From: Acetobacter suratthaniensis
Lineage (GTDB): Bacteria; Pseudomonadota; Alphaproteobacteria; Acetobacterales; Acetobacteraceae
Direction of reading: 5' to 3'
Length of the DNA: 64,000 nt
Assembly: GCF_017377745.1 (NCBI RefSeq)
Contig: NZ_JAFVMG010000002.1
Span: 186,001-250,000 of the forward strand
Shown: positions 32,053 to 41,131 of the stretch, one piece after another
How the letters are laid out: each line of letters opens with the position of its first letter
Numbering within the stretch: position 1 is the first letter of the stretch
Made by a program: the position numbers and the translations under genes
Notes under the pieces: generated by a model
Databases searched by the model: none
What the model was told of the DNA's origin: nothing
Seen by the model: the letters and a program-made list of their open reading frames with translations, nothing else

Positions 32053-32543
32053 TCTGCAGTGAAGCGTCTTTTATAAAGGCCTGACCAATACGAAAAAAAT
32101 CAGACCCTGCTTTTTATTTCCACAAACAATGCGCGGTTATCATTTGAATGAGCCTGAATAACGCGCGCCCTGAAAATGGTCAAGAAAAACCACAATTCTC
32201 CGTGACCACACGCACAGGATGCAAATATAATTTTATTGCGCAAAATACGACCAATAAAAAACAAACAATAACTTTTAGCGATTATATTTTTTGTATTATT
32301 ATACTTTCTCTGACACAGCCCTCATCCTGACAACCATACAAACTTAAGAAAAATTTTATAATTCAGCACGCCGCCGTTTTCACATGCCCAACCGATCGGA
32401 CGTGCGGCGCTTGGCAGACGCCCCCCGTTCATGATAGTGCTGCCCGCCTTGATCTTGAACCAGACAGCGCGTGCACCCGCTCACAGGGGCGGAGCAAACT
32501 GCTGGCACGGCTTTCCCTCATATGTTCAGGAGCACACTCGCCC
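32053..32543. other. AT-rich intergenic region between porin and apaG
   Basis: About 490 bases between divergent genes, with a strongly AT-rich core at about 32120-32380. It should hold the promoter of the porin-pdc pair and that of apaG-folE. The only open frame, at 32148-32330, has no ribosome site and no recognisable features, so I do not call it a gene. Confidence 0.55.
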
Positions 32544-33014
32544 ATGGCCGACCGGGCTGCCTTCCCTCTGGCGCATGAACTGGAAGAACCCTACGCGGAT
32601 CTGTTCGCGGCCCTTCCTGTTTATGAAATGGTTACTGGCGCCATTCGGGTGCAGGTGCAGGTTTTCTGGCTGGCTGAACAGTCCGAACCGGACGAAGGCA
32701 GCTATTGCTGGGCCTATCGTATCCGTATCGGCAATGACAGCGCCAACCCCGTGCAGCTTCTGGAACGGACATGGCTGATTACCGACACCCAAGGCCGTGA
32801 AGAACACGTGCAGGGCGCTGGCGTAGTGGGCGAGCAGCCGATTATCCAGCCCTGCACCAAGTTTGAATACACGTCGGGCGCGGCACTGGGCACACCGGGC
32901 GGTTTCATGCGTGGCACCTATCTGATGCGTGACACCACAACCGGCACCTGCTTTGACGTAACCATTCCCGCTTTCAGCCTGGACAGCCCGTTCCAGCAGA
33001 CACTGCTTCATTAA
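32544..33014 (+). CDS. apaG: ApaG-domain protein
   Basis: A 156-residue protein with a fibronectin-III-like ApaG domain. Signature segments are [34 protein letters not shown] and [20 protein letters not shown]. ApaG was linked to cobalt/magnesium efflux in enterobacteria, but its molecular role is still unclear. An N-terminal extension of about 30 residues precedes the domain. It lies 32 nt before folE and is probably co-transcribed. Confidence 0.92.
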   Translation: MADRAAFPLAHELEEPYADLFAALPVYEMVTGAIRVQVQVFWLAEQSEPDEGSYCWAYRIRIGNDSANPVQLLERTWLITDTQGREEHVQGAGVVGEQPIIQPCTKFEYTSGAALGTPGGFMRGTYLMRDTTTGTCFDVTIPAFSLDSPFQQTLLH

Positions 33015-33046
33015 TCCGAATTTTGTTCGCTGACAGGAGATCCGGC

Positions 33047-33667
33047 ATGAGCGCGCCGCCGCCCAACACAGACAGCCAGACTGCCCGCCCGACACAGACC
33101 GAAGCCGAGCAGGCCGTCCGCACTCTTTTACGCTGGGCCGGTGATGACCCGACGCGTGAAGGGCTGCTGGATACACCAGCCCGTGTCGCCCGGGCCTATA
33201 CGGATTTTTTCTCCGGCTACGAAATCGACCCTGCCAGCCTTCTGCGCCGGACTTTTTCGGAAGTGGATGGGTATGACGAAATCGTGCTGCTGCGCGACAT
33301 CCGTTTCGAAAGCCATTGCGAGCACCACCTGGCCCCCATTATCGGCCGCGCTCATGTGGCCTACCTGCCGCGCCAGCGCGTTGTGGGCATTTCCAAGCTG
33401 GCCCGCGTGGTGGACGCCTATGCCCGCAGGCTCCAGATTCAGGAGCGTATGACGGCGCAGATCGCCAACACCATTAATGATGTGCTCGAGCCCCATGGTG
33501 TGGCCGTCATTATTGAATCCGCCCACGAATGTATGACAACGCGCGGTGTCCACAAACCCGGCGTGTCCATGGTGACCAGCTCCATGCTGGGCGTATTCCG
33601 CGACAACTCCGACACCCGCCGTGAGCTGATGGCCATGCTCAACCGCCCCGGCACACAGGACTTCTGA
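33047..33667 (+). CDS. folE: GTP cyclohydrolase I
   Basis: A 206-residue enzyme that converts GTP to dihydroneopterin triphosphate, the first step of tetrahydrofolate synthesis. Zinc ligands are the Cys and His of [10 protein letters not shown] and the Cys of [32 protein letters not shown] is the conserved core. ATG 33047 has AGGAGA in front. It is the second gene after apaG. Confidence 0.96.
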   Translation: MSAPPPNTDSQTARPTQTEAEQAVRTLLRWAGDDPTREGLLDTPARVARAYTDFFSGYEIDPASLLRRTFSEVDGYDEIVLLRDIRFESHCEHHLAPIIGRAHVAYLPRQRVVGISKLARVVDAYARRLQIQERMTAQIANTINDVLEPHGVAVIIESAHECMTTRGVHKPGVSMVTSSMLGVFRDNSDTRRELMAMLNRPGTQDF

Positions 33668-33679
33668 TCCACTGAAAAC

Positions 33680-33702
33680 CCCCTCCCCCAATAAGGGAGG
33701 GG
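33680..33702. terminator. Hairpin between convergent folE and the PfpI gene
   Basis: An 8-bp perfect stem (CCCCTCCC / GGGAGGGG) with a 7-nt loop, followed by CGCTTTCT on the plus strand and preceded by GAAAA, which gives TTTTC on the minus strand. Confidence 0.65.
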
Positions 33703-33722
33703 CGCTTTCTCGGCGACTGCGA

Positions 33723-34301
33723 TCAGATGGAAACGCTTGCGCCCAGAACCTTGATAAACTGCGCCAGCCATGCGGGATGCGCAGGCCATGCCGGAGCGGT
33801 TACCAGTTCACCATCCGTAACGGCATCTGTCAGGGCTATATCGGCATAAACGCCGCCAGCCAGTTCCACCTCCGGTTTGCAGGCCGGGTAAGCCGAAACC
33901 CTACGCCCCTTGATGGTGCCTGCCGCCGCCAGAAGCTGCGCACCGTGGCAGATGGCCGCTGTCGGGCGGTCAGAAAAGGCGCGGACAATTTCCAGCACCC
34001 GCTCATTCAGCCGCAGATATTCCGGCGCACGCCCGCCGGGTACGATCAGCCCCAGATAGCTGTCGGTATCCACGCTGTCGAAATCCGCATTCAGCACAAA
34101 AGCATGGCCGGGCTTTTCGCTATAGGTCTGCGCCCCTTCAAAATCATGGATAGCGGTCAGCACCTTATCGCCCGCTTTTTTGCCGGGACACACGACATCC
34201 ACCGCATAGCCCAGCATCAGCAGCGCCTGATACGGCACCATGATTTCGTAGTCTTCGACGTAATCGCCCGCCAGCATCAGCAGCTTGACATCATCAGACA
34301 T
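33723..34301 (-). CDS. DJ-1/PfpI family protein
   Basis: A 192-residue protein with the PfpI fold. The reactive Cys sits in the nucleophile elbow [10 protein letters not shown], with [12 protein letters not shown] and a Glu near residue 16 that fit the family's catalytic set. Members include deglycases, glyoxalase III and intracellular peptidases; which applies is unknown. Its start overlaps the end of moaB by 8 nt, suggesting coupled translation. Confidence 0.85.
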   Translation of the reverse strand: MSDDVKLLMLAGDYVEDYEIMVPYQALLMLGYAVDVVCPGKKAGDKVLTAIHDFEGAQTYSEKPGHAFVLNADFDSVDTDSYLGLIVPGGRAPEYLRLNERVLEIVRAFSDRPTAAICHGAQLLAAAGTIKGRRVSAYPACKPEVELAGGVYADIALTDAVTDGELVTAPAWPAHPAWLAQFIKVLGASVSI

Positions 34302-34848
34302 GGGTATCGTTCTCCTTCAACCCCTCACGCAGGCGGGGCATGAGTTCCACAAAATTACAGGGCCGGTGGCGGCTATCGAGCTGGAAGACCAGAATATCAT
34401 CCCAGCCATCCTTGACCGCGCCGGTCGATCCGGGCAGCGCAAAAAGATACGTCCCCCCCGCAACACCCGCGAGCGCACGCGACTGAATGGTGGATGTGCC
34501 TATCTTGCTGTAGGACAGCATGCGGAATAGTTCACCAAACCCTTCAATGCGTTTTTCCAGCACACGCTCGAAGGCTTCAGGCGTAACATCCCGCCCGGTA
34601 ACGCCCGTGCCGCCACTGGTAATGACCACATCCACCAGCGGGTCTGCTATCCATGCGCGCAGTTTCTGCTCAATCTGCCCCGCATCATCGGGCACGATGG
34701 CGCGATCCGCCAGAACATGGCCAGCCGCCTCAACACGGGTGGCAAGCGTCGTCCCGGAGGAATCGGTTTCCAGCGTGCGCGTATCCGATACGGTCATGAC
34801 CGCAATCCGCACCGGCAGGAACGGTCTGCTTGTATCAATTCTGGACAT
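34294..34848 (-). CDS. moaB: Molybdenum cofactor biosynthesis protein MoaB
   Basis: A 184-residue protein of the MogA/MoaB fold that adenylylates molybdopterin. Signature motifs are [16 protein letters not shown] and [20 protein letters not shown] 34848 gives the usual short N-terminus ([10 protein letters not shown]); the longer upstream frame is not conserved-looking. It overlaps the following PfpI gene. No other molybdopterin genes are in the window. Confidence 0.92.
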   Translation of the reverse strand: MSRIDTSRPFLPVRIAVMTVSDTRTLETDSSGTTLATRVEAAGHVLADRAIVPDDAGQIEQKLRAWIADPLVDVVITSGGTGVTGRDVTPEAFERVLEKRIEGFGELFRMLSYSKIGTSTIQSRALAGVAGGTYLFALPGSTGAVKDGWDDILVFQLDSRHRPCNFVELMPRLREGLKENDTHV

Positions 34849-35016
34849 AAAACCTGTCTTCTCTCTACCTGAAGCGCTCCCCGCCCACACCAGACACGGC
34901 ACGGCCGGTTTGCCTACCCGCTACCATAACAGCTTCGACCGCACCGTGCAGTCCCATGATCGGGCAATGGCATCATGGGAGTGGACGGCCACCCCCGCGG
35001 CTGGCAGAGTTAATCC

Positions 35017-35853
35017 ATGCGCTATCGCCTTTTCCACCCGGCTGCGGCCCTTGCGGCCTTACTGGCCTCCCTGTCGCTGGCCTGTCCGGCCTCGGCCACA
35101 GCACCTGCGCCCTTAACAACCGTGGAAGGACAGCGGCTTGAAATTGCCCTCGCCTGCGCGGGCACACTGTCTGTCCATACAGATAGCGAGCTGAAAAACG
35201 CGGTTAGGGGCCATTGGCCGCAGAACACCACCCTGACACACCAGCCTGATGGCACGCTGCGGCTTACGCTTGAAACCTGTCCAGCCCCCTCAGCCGCACC
35301 TCAAGCCTCCGCCACGCTCGACATTACCACCCCGGCGGACATGCCTCTGGCCATTGAGGCCCCACAGGCGCAGGGCATGACACTGGATAACCGCACAGGG
35401 CCGGTTGTTGTGCATGCTGGCGCGGGGCTGACCCAGCTTGGCACGGCGGAAACGCTGGATCTGATCAGCGAGGCCACGGGCCAGATCACCATTCCAACCC
35501 TGCCGGAGTCAGCACGCCTCCGCTCTACTGGCAGCGCGAACATTACCGTCAACAAGGCCAACGGCACGGCCCTGTCGGTCTATCTTGGCGGCGCTTCGGC
35601 CTTCATGGCCTACTCGGGGAAGCTGAAAGCCCTCGAAATCACTTCAGCCAGCACACAGGACGCCATTTTCCATGGCGAAACCGAAGTCGCGGCTCTGCAT
35701 GTCGAAAACAGCGGCTCCATTATCGTTGACAAGGCCAGCGGCACACTGGCGATAGAACGCGATGGGCCGGGCCAAATTCTTGTCAATCAGCCGCAGGGTT
35801 CTCCCTCCGGGCAACCCGGTGCGCCATCGGGCCACCAGCCCGCCAAAAACTGA
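35017..35853 (+). CDS. Secreted beta-repeat protein (GIN/DUF2807-like, low confidence)
   Basis: A 278-residue protein with a clear signal peptide (AALAALLASLSLACPASA). The mature part is made of repeated short strands with the pattern of putative adhesin head domains (LDNRTGPVVVHAG, RLRSTGSANITVN, LHVENSGSIIVDKASG). This repeat shape resembles the GIN-domain/DUF2807 family, but I would not name it firmly. The C-terminus is Pro/Gly/Gln-rich. It sits 29 nt upstream of an RND efflux permease on the same strand, where a membrane-fusion adaptor is usually found. It does not look like an adaptor (no lipoyl or coiled-coil regions). Confidence 0.6.
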   Translation: MRYRLFHPAAALAALLASLSLACPASATAPAPLTTVEGQRLEIALACAGTLSVHTDSELKNAVRGHWPQNTTLTHQPDGTLRLTLETCPAPSAAPQASATLDITTPADMPLAIEAPQAQGMTLDNRTGPVVVHAGAGLTQLGTAETLDLISEATGQITIPTLPESARLRSTGSANITVNKANGTALSVYLGGASAFMAYSGKLKALEITSASTQDAIFHGETEVAALHVENSGSIIVDKASGTLAIERDGPGQILVNQPQGSPSGQPGAPSGHQPAKN

Positions 35854-35882
35854 ACCACCCTAGGTAAAGGAAGACCAGACCG

Positions 35883-38800
35883 GTGTCGTTCAGTCGGCTG
35901 TTTATCATGCGCCCTGTCGGCACCACCCTGATGGCGCTGGCCTTTGTGGTGGCCGGGCTGTTCGCTTATCGGGCCATGCCGGTTGCCGATCTGCCCAATA
36001 TCTCGGTGCCGGTCATTTACGTGATTGCCACCCAGCCCGGCAGTTCGCCCCAACAACTCGCCAGTGCTGTCACAACACCGCTGGAGCGCAGGCTGGGCCA
36101 GATTGCGGGTATCGAGAGCATGCGTTCGGACACGACAGATAGCAGCAGCTTCATTCTGCTGTTCTTCAAGAGTGACCGGGACATCAACGGGGCCGCGCGC
36201 GATGTGGAGGCGGCCCTGCGCGCGGCACGCACCGACATGCCCACAACCCTGATCATGCCGCCGCAGTATTACAAGGCCAACCCGTCTGACAGCCCGATTA
36301 TGGTCACGGCCCTGACATCGCCCAACCGTTCGCCTGACGCCCTGCGCGATCTGGCGGAAACCCGCCTTACCCCGCTGCTGGCCGGGGTAAAAGGCGTAGG
36401 ATGGGTGGAGCTTGTTGGGTCTGACAAATCCGCCATACGGGTGGAGATGAACCCCCAGCTTCTCTACCATTACGGGATCGGGTTTGAGGATGTGCGCTCG
36501 GCGCTGGCCTCTGCCAACGCCAACACGCCCAAAGGCTTCATTGACATGGCCGGGCAGCGCCTGACGCTACAGACCAACGATCAGGCACGAGACCCCGAGC
36601 AGTATCATGGCCTTGTCATTGCCTACCGCGATGGCCGCCCCGTGCGGCTGGATAGCATAGCCCGTGTCCATAGCGGCCCGCAAAGTGATCGCAAGGCGGG
36701 CTGGCTAAACGCAAGCCCCGCCGTGCTGGCCATTATCCGCGCCCAGCCGGGCAGCAATGTCATAGAAGTAACCGATGCCATCCGTGCCCGCGCAGCCTAT
36801 TTGCGGCAGGCACTCCCGGCTGATGTCAAACTGACACTGGTTACCGACCGCTCTATCTCCATCCGTGGTGCGCTAAAGGATACGCAGGAAACACTCCTGA
36901 TGTCAGTCGCGCTGGTGGTGCTGGTGGTGCTGGCCTTCCTGCGAAGCTGGCGCTCTACCTTCATTCCCGCCGTTACGGTGCCGGTCTCACTGGCTGGCTC
37001 ACTCGCGGCCATGCACCTGATGGGGTTTTCGCTCGATACGCTCTCGCTCATGGCGCTAACCATCGCCACCGGCTTTGTGGTGGATGACGCCATCGTGGTG
37101 GTGGAAAACATAGCCCGCCACATGGAAGCGGGCATGGAGCGCATGGAAGCGACCCTGACCGGCGCACGCGAAATTGCCTTTACCATCCTGTCCATAACCA
37201 TCTCGCTGATTGCGGTATTTCTGCCGCTTCTGCTGATGGGCGGGGTGCCGGGCCGCGTGTTTTTCGAATTCGCGATGACGCTGACCATCGCCGTCTCCGT
37301 TTCCTTTTTTCTGGCGGTCTCGCTCACCCCCATGATGTGCGCGCGCCTGCTGGCCGTACCTGACCCGCAGGCACCGCCCGCAGGCCGTAGCCGTAACCCC
37401 TTTGTATGGGCGGCACACTGTCTGGCAGACATGACGGACTGGCTCATGCACCATAGTGCAAAAGGCTATACCCGCGCACTCGACTGGACTCTGCGCCACC
37501 CGTGGTGGGTGGTGCTTTCGCTGCCGTTGAGTGTTGTCGCCACCATCGGCATCATCATCGCCATGCCCAAAACCGTCCTGCCTGCCGAGGACATTGCTCT
37601 GCTGGAAGGCTATCTGAGCGCGGATCAGAGCATTTCCTTCACCGCTATGGCGGACAAGGCCAAGCGGGTTGTCAAAATCATGATGGCCGATCCCGACATC
37701 CGCAACGTCATGGGCTTTACGGGGGAAGACGCAGCGAACGAAGCTACGCTCTTCGCCGTGCTGAAGGACAAGGACCAGCGCACCGCCAGCCCCGAAGCCA
37801 TTGCCACCCGACTACGCACACAGGTTGACCAGATTGCCGGGCTGAATGCGAGCGTCTCCAATCCGGGCGACATAAACGGTGGTGGCCAGCGACAGCATGA
37901 AGGGGCTTACAGCTTCATTTTCAGTTCGGATCAGGCGCAGGATATCCAGACATGGGTACCGCGCCTGACAGACGCCCTGCGGAACAGCCGGGTGATCCGT
38001 GGCGTCAGCAGCCACCAGAGCGGAAGCGGCGCCGCCATTCATGTGGATATCGCCCGCGATACCGCCGCCCGCTATCTGGTTACGCCACAACTGATCGGCA
38101 ATGCCCTGTACGATGCCTATGGCCAGCGTACGGCATCGAGCATCTCCAGCCCGTTCACCACATCCTATGTGATCATGGAGGTGGAAAAAACCTTCCGAGA
38201 CAATCCTGAGCTGCTCAAAAGCCTATGGGTTTCCACTTCGGGCGGCACGGCCTCGGGGGCCGTTGCCTCCAACACGGTGCGTGTGCGCCTGACCGACAGC
38301 CACACAGCGGGCTCAAGCAGCACAACGCTTAGCGAGCAATCTTTCCGCAATGCCATAGCCAACAGGCTTGCGGGGGGTGGAGCGGGGGCTTCCAATGGCT
38401 CGGCTGTGTCCTCTCTTGAGGAAACCATGATCCCGCTGATTACGATCAGTCGCCTGATCTCACGCCCCTCGCCCCTTCAGGTCAGCCATGAATCCGGCAT
38501 GGTATCAGGCACGATTTCGTTCGATCTGGCAGAAGGCCACTCCTTGAACGAAGCCGAAGCCGAAATCCGCTCCACCATGCGCGCCCTGCACACACCACAG
38601 GGACTGCAAGGCGGCTTTTCCGGTCAGGCTGGCGATCTGCACAAAGATCTGGTGAATGAACTGCTGATCATGATCGCAGCCATCGCCACCATGTATGTCA
38701 CACTGGGTATTCTGTACGAAAGCTACAGCCAGCCGCTTACCATCCTGTCCACCCTGCCCTCCGCCGCCATGGGGGCTGTACTTATGCTCTGGCTGTGCGG

Positions 38801-39206
38801 ACAACCTTTCTCGCTCATTTCCATGATTGCTGTGATCATGCTGATCGGCATCGTCAAGAAAAACGCCATTCTCATGATCGACTTCGCCCTGCAGACAGAA
38901 CGTGCCGGCATACCACCGGCACAGGCCATCCGTGCCGCCTGCCTGACCCGCTTCCGCCCGATCCTGATGACAACGCTGGCCGCAGCCTTTGGGGCATTAC
39001 CAATGGTTATCGGGCGCGGGTACGGCGCGGAACTGCGCCTGCCACTGGGAATCGCCATTCTAGGTGGGCTGGCCACCAGCCAGTTGCTGACACTGTTTTC
39101 CACGCCCGCCGTTTATTTAATCATGCACCGCCTGAGCGATACCGGGCGGGCCTTGAGCCACAGCGCATGGTCTTTGCTGCAAAAACGCTTTAAGACACAG
39201 CGCTGA
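35883..39206 (+). CDS. RND efflux permease (HAE1 family, MdtB/MdtC-like)
   Basis: A protein of 1107 residues, longer than the usual 1020-1050. It has 12 membrane helices in two halves, each with a large periplasmic loop. Proton-relay residues appear as GFVVDDAIVVVENI in helix 4 and IVKKNAILMIDFA in helix 10. The loop motif TTPLERRLGQIAG is typical. A Ser/Gly/Ala-rich stretch of about 60 residues (about 786-848) interrupts the second periplasmic loop. GTG 35883 is the start. No adaptor or TolC-type gene is adjacent; the partner upstream is the beta-repeat protein. Confidence 0.93.
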   Translation: MSFSRLFIMRPVGTTLMALAFVVAGLFAYRAMPVADLPNISVPVIYVIATQPGSSPQQLASAVTTPLERRLGQIAGIESMRSDTTDSSSFILLFFKSDRDINGAARDVEAALRAARTDMPTTLIMPPQYYKANPSDSPIMVTALTSPNRSPDALRDLAETRLTPLLAGVKGVGWVELVGSDKSAIRVEMNPQLLYHYGIGFEDVRSALASANANTPKGFIDMAGQRLTLQTNDQARDPEQYHGLVIAYRDGRPVRLDSIARVHSGPQSDRKAGWLNASPAVLAIIRAQPGSNVIEVTDAIRARAAYLRQALPADVKLTLVTDRSISIRGALKDTQETLLMSVALVVLVVLAFLRSWRSTFIPAVTVPVSLAGSLAAMHLMGFSLDTLSLMALTIATGFVVDDAIVVVENIARHMEAGMERMEATLTGAREIAFTILSITISLIAVFLPLLLMGGVPGRVFFEFAMTLTIAVSVSFFLAVSLTPMMCARLLAVPDPQAPPAGRSRNPFVWAAHCLADMTDWLMHHSAKGYTRALDWTLRHPWWVVLSLPLSVVATIGIIIAMPKTVLPAEDIALLEGYLSADQSISFTAMADKAKRVVKIMMADPDIRNVMGFTGEDAANEATLFAVLKDKDQRTASPEAIATRLRTQVDQIAGLNASVSNPGDINGGGQRQHEGAYSFIFSSDQAQDIQTWVPRLTDALRNSRVIRGVSSHQSGSGAAIHVDIARDTAARYLVTPQLIGNALYDAYGQRTASSISSPFTTSYVIMEVEKTFRDNPELLKSLWVSTSGGTASGAVASNTVRVRLTDSHTAGSSSTTLSEQSFRNAIANRLAGGGAGASNGSAVSSLEETMIPLITISRLISRPSPLQVSHESGMVSGTISFDLAEGHSLNEAEAEIRSTMRALHTPQGLQGGFSGQAGDLHKDLVNELLIMIAAIATMYVTLGILYESYSQPLTILSTLPSAAMGAVLMLWLCGQPFSLISMIAVIMLIGIVKKNAILMIDFALQTERAGIPPAQAIRAACLTRFRPILMTTLAAAFGALPMVIGRGYGAELRLPLGIAILGGLATSQLLTLFSTPAVYLIMHRLSDTGRALSHSAWSLLQKRFKTQR

Positions 39207-39256
39207 ACACTGCGCCGCCCTGTAGGCGCACCCGTTATCAACCAGACCGGAAAGAC

Positions 39257-39499
39257 ATGAGCATGTCAGACACCCTGCCCGATCGGCTGTCCGTCAACCC
39301 TGAAAGCCCCTTCTACAACGAGGCCCTGCTGGCCCGTGGTGTCGGTGTGCGCTTCAAAGGTGTGGAAAAAACCAATGTCGAGGAATATTGTGTGAGCGAA
39401 GGCTGGGTGCGCGTGGCCGTTGGCAAAACCACCGACCGCCGCGGCAACCCGCTGACCATGAAGCTGACCGGCCCGGTAGAGGTCTGGATTAAGGACTGA
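39257..39499 (+). CDS. DUF3297 family protein
   Basis: An 80-residue soluble protein (DRLSVNPESPFYNE, GVGVRFKGVEKTNVEEYCVSEGWVRV, GPVEVW) that matches the DUF3297 family of small, function-unknown proteobacterial proteins. It lies 50 nt after the RND permease on the same strand. No signal peptide or transmembrane segment is present. A single Cys lies in EEYCVSEG. Confidence 0.8.
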   Translation: MSMSDTLPDRLSVNPESPFYNEALLARGVGVRFKGVEKTNVEEYCVSEGWVRVAVGKTTDRRGNPLTMKLTGPVEVWIKD

Positions 39500-39517
39500 T
39501 CTGCTTCTGGCACATGG

Positions 39518-39550
39518 CCCTACAATTAAATACTTTATTTAATTGTAGGG
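39518..39550. promoter_or_regulatory. Perfect 14-bp inverted repeat upstream of the SQR gene (candidate operator)
   Basis: CCCTACAATTAAAT and ATTTAATTGTAGGG flank a 5-nt centre. The right arm overlaps a possible -35 (TTTATT, 39534-39539), 17 bp from a possible -10 (AATACT, 39557-39562), so a repressor here could block transcription. It could also end the DUF3297 transcript, but the T-run after it is only GTTTGG. ArsR-type sulfide sensors (BigR/SqrR) are known to control SQR genes elsewhere; linking them here is inference. Confidence 0.55.
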
Positions 39551-39597
39551 GTTTGGAATACTGCGCCGTCTAAAAGACAACGACAGGGACAAGAGCC

Positions 39598-40857
39598 GTG
39601 ACTCAGACACAAGCCAGCACAACGCCTGACCTGCATTTCACGATCGTGATTGTTGGGGGTGGGTCTGCTGGTATCGCGCTGGCAGCACGCCTTCTGCGCA
39701 TGCGCCCCACGCTGGATATCGCCATTATCGACCCCGCCACCACCCATGCCTACCAGCCCGGCTGGACACTGGTGGGTGCGGGCGCCATGAAGCTGCGCGA
39801 TACTCTTGATCAGGAAGGCGGGCTTATTCCCACGGGCAGCAAATGGCTGCGCGCCGCCGCTGCCTCTTTCCAGCCTGAAGCCAACACCGTTACCTTGGAT
39901 GATGGCCGTATCGTTGCCTATAACCGCCTGATTGTCTGCCCCGGCCTGCAACTGGACTGGGACAAGATCAAGGGCCTGCGCGAAACGCTGGGCCGCAACG
40001 GCGTATGCAGCAACTACTCGCGTGAGACGGTGGAATACACCTGGACCTGCATCCAGTCTCTGGCCGGGGGCACGGCGCTGTTCACCCAGCCGCCCATGCC
40101 AATCAAATGCGCGGGCGCTCCACAGAAAATTGCCTATCTGGCTTCTGATTACTGGCGCAAGAAAGGCACGTTGAGCCGCACCAGTGTTGATTTCTGTCTG
40201 GCGGGCGATGTGCTGTTCGGCGTTGCCTATTATCGCCCGGCCCTGCAGGAAGCGATTGATTATTACGGCATCAACCTGCGTTACAAAACCAACCTGATTG
40301 CGGTGGATGGCCCGGCCCGCAAGGCTACTTTTTCCGTAACCGCCCCGGATGGCACCGTTACGCAGGAAATCCGCAGCTTTGACATGCTGCACGTAACGCC
40401 GCCGCAGAGTGCGCCCGATTTCATCAAACAAAGCCCGCTGGCCGATGCCGCTGGCTGGCTGGATGTGAACCCCGCCACCCTGCAGCACAGCCGTTTCGAG
40501 AGCATTTTTGGCGCTGGCGATGTCATGAACACCTCCAACGCCAAAACCATGGCCGCAGCCCGCGCACAGGTGCCTGTTGTCTGCGCCAATGTTCTGGCCT
40601 CGCTCGATGGCAAGCCGCTGGACGGCCAGTATGACGGTTATGGCGCCTGCCCGCTAACTGTCGGTTACGGCCGGATCGTGCTGGCGGAATTCCTGTACGG
40701 CGGCAAACCCGCCCCCAGCTTCCCTTACGATCAGCGCAAGCCCAGCCGTTTTGCATGGTTCCTCAAAACAACGGTTTTCCCGCGTGTTTACTGGGATATG
40801 ATGCTCAAGGGGCGCGATGTCGAACTGCCGCATCACCCCCGCTGGATTTCTGAGTAA
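39598..40857 (+). CDS. Sulfide:quinone oxidoreductase, type II-like
   Basis: A 419-residue flavoprotein that should oxidise sulfide and pass electrons to ubiquinone. The FAD motif GGGSAGIALAAR is at the N-terminus. Two Cys of the redox-active type lie in VCPGLQLDW and PIKCAGAPQK, and the C-terminal FGAGDVMN binds flavin. The CAGAPQK motif is characteristic of the mitochondrial-like type II SQR. Start is GTG 39598. It stands alone between two hairpins, with a strong palindrome upstream. It would link sulfur detoxification to respiration. Confidence 0.88.
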   Translation: MTQTQASTTPDLHFTIVIVGGGSAGIALAARLLRMRPTLDIAIIDPATTHAYQPGWTLVGAGAMKLRDTLDQEGGLIPTGSKWLRAAAASFQPEANTVTLDDGRIVAYNRLIVCPGLQLDWDKIKGLRETLGRNGVCSNYSRETVEYTWTCIQSLAGGTALFTQPPMPIKCAGAPQKIAYLASDYWRKKGTLSRTSVDFCLAGDVLFGVAYYRPALQEAIDYYGINLRYKTNLIAVDGPARKATFSVTAPDGTVTQEIRSFDMLHVTPPQSAPDFIKQSPLADAAGWLDVNPATLQHSRFESIFGAGDVMNTSNAKTMAAARAQVPVVCANVLASLDGKPLDGQYDGYGACPLTVGYGRIVLAEFLYGGKPAPSFPYDQRKPSRFAWFLKTTVFPRVYWDMMLKGRDVELPHHPRWISE

Positions 40858-40868
40858 GCACTCAGTCC

Positions 40869-40900
40869 GGGCCACCTACAAACGTGGGTGGCCCGCTTTA
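40869..40900 (+). terminator. Terminator of the SQR gene
   Basis: An 8-bp stem GGGCCACC / GGTGGCCC with a 10-nt loop, followed by GCTTTA. Confidence 0.7.
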
Positions 40901-41131
40901 CAGTCCACGATATTCGTCTTTATAAAAGAGTAGGAAAGCGGTTTTTTGCAGCACTCCAGCGTGCACGCATAACCGGATAACGCCCTGTGGGGGCCGTCCC
41001 CTGAAGGAAGATATGCGCCCTGTATTGTTCTTTTGCGCAGCGGGCATGACCCTTCGTGCAGCGGTCGCTCCCGGCAGTCATGCCGTAACGCCTTTCCTCT
41101 TTCTTTCTTCCTTGCAGGCACAAAACCCAGA

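Noticed and set aside
32148..32330. A 60-residue open frame in the AT-rich region before apaG
   Set aside because: No ribosome site, no recognisable motif and strongly AT-driven composition. It is more likely promoter DNA.
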